From Gigaspora rosea (taxonomy: Eukaryota > Glomeromycota > Glomeromycetes > Diversisporales > Gigasporaceae), in assembly GCA_003550325.1 (NCBI GenBank), contig QKWP01000137.1, positions 231,554 through 295,553 on the forward strand: DNA of 64,000 nt, read 5' to 3'. Both the position numbers and the translations under genes were made by a program. The notes under the pieces are model-generated. The model was not told where the DNA came from and did not search any database. It was given only the letters and a program-made list of their open reading frames with translations. Shown one piece after another: positions 59,350 through 64,000 of this stretch (position 1 is its first letter; every line of letters starts with the position of its first letter).

Positions 59350-59479
59350 TGATAATATGAGATAACATCACGTTGGTACAGTGATAATTTTTTTGATCAG
59401 AGAATGCCGCGAAGCGGCATTTTCTGAATAATCAAAAAAATTATCGTTGTATCAATGTGATGTATCTCAGAATTATCAT
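59350..59479. mobile_element. Fold-back MITE, 130 bp
   Basis: Two ~62-bp arms ('tgataatatgagataacatc' through 'gagaatgccgc' and the inverse) meet around a 3-base centre (gaa) at 59411-59413. The whole element is one hairpin. Confidence 0.85.
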
Positions 59480-59490
59480 GCTATATTGGT

Positions 59491-59694
59491 ATTATAGAAC
59501 GGCGGTCATTGATCATAAATTATACTATTTATGTTTTTTAAAACTCCTTTAATTCGTATAGTGCAACATAATATAAGTATGGATGACGTATGCATCGTGC
59601 AAAATAACAAACATGAACGACAAAATAAAAAGAAAGTGATTTATAACATAAATAGTGTAATACTCATGATCAATAGTGGCAGTGCTATAAAATA
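59491..59694. mobile_element. MITE, ~204 bp
   Basis: 'ttgatcataaattatactat' then 'ttatgtt' on the left, and 'aacataaatagtgtaatact' then 'catgatcaa' on the right, are inverted. Outer blocks 'ttatagaac' and 'gctataa' extend it. Confidence 0.65.
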
Positions 59695-59699
59695 AATTA

Positions 59700-60680
59700 A
59701 AGCTTAAATCGTAATTGAAATATTTTGCAGAATCACGAATTGATCTGAGCCTAAGTCATCTATGAATTTAAGATTTCTCAAACTAATTAGGGTTGTCAGA
59801 GCCTTTTAGGAAAGTAGCGTTTTATTATATATATATATATATATATTTTTTTTTTGTTTTTTTTTTTTTTTGTAACAAACTCGAATCTCGAGTTCTGTTT
59901 AATTTGTTTAATTTATTTATTTTACTTTTTAAGTACATTTTGTACGAAAAAATAAGATTGAGAGAGAGTAACTCACACACTTTACTCTAAATCAATTACA
60001 TCATGATTTATCTTACAATGTTTAACTGTATCTTAATTACATAATGATTCGATCATGTGGTATTTGACTTTTATTTTAATTACTGATTCTTAATTGATCT
60101 TTAATATCGGCATAATTACTCGACCGATCCCGGATAGTCAATTACCCGTGACCTGATCGATGACATACGAGATTATGAAATCGTTGAACACGAAGCCTGT
60201 TCCCTTGAGTATTTTTTATTTTTTATTTATTTATTTATTTATTCCAATCCCGCTTTTATTTTCACCTTTCTTACAACATACTTGGAAATCCAACTTTCAT
60301 TGGAGAACCGATCTTGACTGTGACAAGTAAGCTTTCAAATGTATTTCGAAATAAAAATAAATATTCTTGTAACTCAGACATTTTAAAAATTTACAGTATG
60401 GAACTATTTGACAAAATACGTAGGATTCAATTTCATCTGTTTTAATAAATGGTAATTAATAAATTTTAAGTTAATTTTTAATCCGCTTATTAAGTGGAAT
60501 TTGAATTCCTAACCAACTGAGTAAGTTTAGAATTTCGTTGCAACATAAGTTGATTTGGAAACCACAAAACTTCGATTTTGACGTAAAAAGAAATACAAAT
60601 TCACTTGAGATTTAACTCACGCACTAACTTTAGATCAGTGTTACCCATATACATTAAAATGTCGAGGGTAATTATATTAT
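59700..60680. other. Intergenic with simple repeats
   Basis: (TA)n followed by poly-T near 59826-59870 and (TTTA)n near 60215-60242. The short frame across 59793-59990 is made of these repeats and is not a gene. Confidence 0.5.
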
Positions 60681-60689
60681 TATTTAAAA

Positions 60690-61158
60690 AATTATGACAG
60701 AACCCTTAATGATTTAACAATGATAAATTCATTAAAAATTGATGAAAACAATACTATTGATTTATTGGTTTTGAGAGGCAATCTTATTATAAATTGACAG
60801 ATACAAAGATTTGTACAAAATTTAATATAGCTATTGAATATTGAACCAGAAATGTTGATGCATTAATGGTTAGAGGACAAAAAAATCTATTAAAGATTTA
60901 AATCAAACACTAGTAAGTGATCCAAATAACTCAGAGTACTTGAAAAGCCGAGGACTTGTTCATTAACATTTTTTAAAAAAGACCAATCACTGAATGATTT
61001 AACAAATAATAAACATAGGACCAAAAAGGTCATTTCCCTAAGAACCCGGGCACAGGTGAATTAGATGTTAAATAATTATAATGAATGTCTAAATTAATTA
61101 ATTGAATTTGAACAAAATAATGTAACTGCACTAAGTTATCGAGCACCAGTTAAATTAC
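60690..61158 (+). pseudogene. TPR-repeat gene relic
   Basis: With several frameshifts, the translation keeps the pattern of tandem 34-residue tetratricopeptide repeats: 'SLKIDENNTIDLLVLRGN', 'NIEPEMLMH', 'KDQSLNDLTNN', 'LRTRAQVN', 'LNNYNECLN', 'IEFEQNNVTALSYRAP'. There is no start and there are many stops. It breaks off at about 61158, where kelch copy C begins. TPR proteins, often fused to kinases, are a large family in Glomeromycotina. Confidence 0.65.
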
Positions 61159-63316
61159 TACGAAAGTGTGGTTTTTAAGGATATTGCTTTCTTGATGGTC
61201 ACCCTGAGGGACGTGGTGGAGAAGAGTCAGTACAAGTAAATGATAGGATATACTATATGGGAGGATCTCGTTTAATCCGTTCCTGAAAAAGATATAACTT
61301 ATCAGATGAGGTATTTTATTTAGACCTTTCATCACAATTCAATACTGCAAATCCACCATTTATAGAACTTACCGATAGTAATTCACGAATGCCCTATGGA
61401 AACGAAAAAAGTTGATATTTACTTTGAATTATTTATTATAATTACGTTAATTACAAGCAATGGGGGGTTTCAAAATTCACAAATAAAGTGGCGCATTTCG
61501 AAATAAATAGAATTTTTTAACTATGTTTGACTATAAATCGGAAAAATAAATAAAATTCTCTGAATTTAATTTTGAAACCCCAATGCTGATCTTTCAATCA
61601 AATTTTATTGTGCGGTGAATAAAACAAATGGCACTGATCAACTCACATTTTACCGACACTCATTATTCACCTAAAAGCTTTTTACAGACGATTAATTTTC
61701 AGAATTGTTCATTTTTTTCGTAGACTGTATATTTCATCGACAACCAATTTCACAAGTGAAATAATTCAAGTCATTGTTATTAGGGTTTATAAAAAAAAAA
61801 ACTTGTCGAGGAAATGAGCTATCGGTGAAATGAGTGTCGGTAAAATGTGATGTTTTAAAAAAAAGATCATTGCGCAATTACTTCGCACTATTAAAAAAGT
61901 GTGCGCAAATTTTTGTTCATATGTGCCGCACAGTAAAAAATAGTCATTGATTACAAACATCCTACTTACATATTCATGCAAATTTAGGTGCTGCCGTGCT
62001 CGGTGGATCTAGTCGATCTGACATGTACTTGGTCGGTGGAACACAGGTTAATTTATCAACCATAAATTGGAACGTTACAAATCAAACAATAAATTGGAGC
62101 GTTACAGACCAATTAATTTACATTTATAAAACTGTCCCTAATGTTTGGACAAGACTTCAACAAGGAGTTAAAGGGACTCAACCTTCAAGATGTAGGCCAA
62201 CTTCAACAGTTATAAAACCTAATGGAACAATATATATATTTGGTGGAAGGGTAGAACTAGATATGGGGTCGCCTAATCTTCAATTATATAGTGATTTGTA
62301 CGAATTTGATACAATTTTATTATCTTAGAATCAAAAAGCTGCACCAAATACACCCTCGCCCCGAAGTCACAGCACCGCAACATTACTTCTGAACGGAAAA
62401 ATTATTTATATTGGAGGCGCCTCCCAAGATGCTGCTGGAAGTCAACTAACTTGATCAATATGACTGAGGTAATTTATTAATATATAGCAAATTTATATTT
62501 AATAAGTTATTTATTGTTATATAAAATTTATTATTGTAGATTCAGATTTTTGATACGATTTCTTTATCATGGTCAACTCATGTATATATATTTTTTATAA
62601 TAATTTTTAATGCATTGACATCATTTATGATGTGTGCATATCTCTAAACTATATTTTATTATAGACCGCAAGCTCTTCAGTTTTAATTCAACTACGAGTT
62701 GGTCATACAGCAGTATTAACATCAGATAATAATTCAATTATCATAATGGGCGGTACCTCGAGTTATCAATTAAATCAAACAACAGTTTATCCAAAGTTAC
62801 TAAAATTGGACGTTAGTTCTGAACCCTATCAATATTCTGATTTAAACCCTTCTGAAACAAATCCACCACCTCCATTATCATATCATAGTGCCAATATATA
62901 TTCGGATTATATGATAATTACTTTTGGTTATTATCATTATTATGTTTACCTTATTAACGTTAACAGAATTAACATTTTTCTTTTTTTGAAAATAGAAAAC
63001 ATAACGAATGATGTAACTGATTCAAATGAGACCAGTTCAAAGGTCTATTTATTATACATTCCATGTTTAATTTGGGAATCTACTTTTATTCCTGGCAGAT
63101 CCGACTGTAAAAGTAATCTTGGAAGCAAAAGTAATAGTAAACAAAATAATTATCGGTTGCTATATCGGATTTGGCGTTGTATTTATTGCTGGTATAATAA
63201 TCTTGTGTATAAAATTTTGGAGAAGTATTTTGGAATGTTTTAGTAATAGTCATAGAAATCCTAGTAGTTCTGGTATTACAGACAAAGACGTACAGAACCA
63301 GGAACAACCCACCTAA
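61159..63316 (+). pseudogene. Kelch-repeat membrane protein, copy C, broken
   Basis: Homologous to copy B from about 61159, so the start codon and most of the signal peptide are missing. Lesions: TGA in the first exon (61286), loss of the first donor (AAGTTG), TAG replacing a Trp codon in exon 2 (62326), one base missing near 62443, and a shift in the last exon that moves the membrane segment to another frame. Exon-equivalents are at 61989-62468, 62540-62581, 62665-62926 and 62996-63316. The intron-1 MITE is present (about 61635-61869). The 3' flank matches copy B to the window's end. Confidence 0.85.
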
Positions 63317-64000
63317 CCGGATATGTAAAAAAGGAAATTATGCAATCTTATAATTCAGTAAATTTATTGGTTAAACGAAACCTTTCTATTTTGTATATTG
63401 CAATTTTTTACATGATTACAATTTGTATCGTAATATGAATGAGTGTTGCAGAGTAAAAATCTTTAACTGTATTATAGATGTCTGATAAAACTATTTTACC
63501 ATTGACGAATTAACAAAACCATAAGTTTCGTCGTTGATGAAATGACGAAACTATGGTTTCGTCAGATCACTGAATTTGGTCAGGCATCATTAAACTGTAT
63601 TTAATAATTTACTATAATTTATTGCAAATTTTCATTCTGCAATTAATTCCCTAAGACCGAGTTCGAGGTAATTTGTTGTGGCAACTAATACTGAAAATTG
63701 ACTGTTTCAGAAAATTTTGTACTGTATTAAATTTTTTTGGACTTTTTTTTTTTTGTGATAGATTTTTAATAGAAGAGTATATATAATTTTTTATTAGGTA
63801 TTATGGATTTAAATGGGTGCATAAATTTCTGCGTAAGCTGTCATTTATTTATTTCATTTTTTTGCTTAATCTACAAATAGACTTATTTACTAAAAATCAG
63901 GGTTGTTAAATTATTAAGCCCATTTCTTTGAACAAAATCAACGCAATAGATAATAAATGTATAATAATGAGAAATTATAAAATAGTTTCAAATTAATGTT
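63317..64000. repeat. 3' flank of kelch copy C, duplicate of 18852-19510
   Basis: Nearly identical to the flank of copy B, including the GACGAAAC-family repeat at 63477-63592. The duplicated block runs off the window end. Confidence 0.8.

Noticed and set aside
59793-59990. 65-codon frame with Y/I/F runs
   Set aside because: Encoded by (TA)n and poly-T simple repeats.

Overview
The window looks like nuclear DNA of an arbuscular mycorrhizal fungus (Glomeromycotina, Rhizophagus-like). This is inferred from very high AT content, short spliceosomal introns, Sel1-repeat/protein-kinase and kelch/TPR gene families, SWIM-type Mutator transposases, and a dense layer of LINEs and short inverted-repeat elements. 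No species assignment was computed. There are no bacterial-style operons, and I recognised no rRNA or tRNA genes.

Layout: 0.6-7.5 kb is a decayed Mutator-like (MULE) element with long GGGTGACCC-rich terminal inverted repeats (TIRs), a broken transposase and a second, unrecognised reading frame. At 7.6-8.6 kb is a hAT-like element with an 8-bp target-site duplication (TSD). At 9.1-11.3 kb is a degenerate ~103-bp tandem array. At 12.0-19.5 kb are two tandem copies of a secreted/membrane kelch gene: the first is a pseudogene, the second an apparently intact five-exon gene encoding 460 aa. At 19.5-23.8 kb are small TIR elements and a protein-kinase fragment. Two dead RNase H-bearing LINEs lie at 23.9-29.7 and 30.2-35.2 kb; the second is 5'-truncated and sits inside a TTAA-flanked TIR element. 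At 35.5-44 kb is gene-poor DNA with hAT-like elements, fold-backs, nested palindromes and broken pieces of unrecognised genes. At 45.0-47.8 kb is a Sel1-repeat/kinase pseudogene split by a TA-flanked element. At 50.6-56.0 kb is an apparently full-length LINE with two long open frames, a poly(A) tail and a TSD. At 56.2-58.95 kb is a broken MULE transposase of another family. A TPR gene relic and a third, broken kelch copy close the window (60.7-64.0 kb).

Interpretation: this is transposon-dominated accessory DNA. The only host gene that reads through intact is the kelch gene at 16.6-18.9 kb. Its two relatives share its first-intron element, so they duplicated after that element inserted. The LINE at 50.6-56.0 kb is the only element that still looks capable of encoding its own machinery. 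Several elements can be ordered by nesting: LINE inside a TIR element, hAT inside another element's terminus, a fold-back inside hAT, and a TA element inside the kinase gene.
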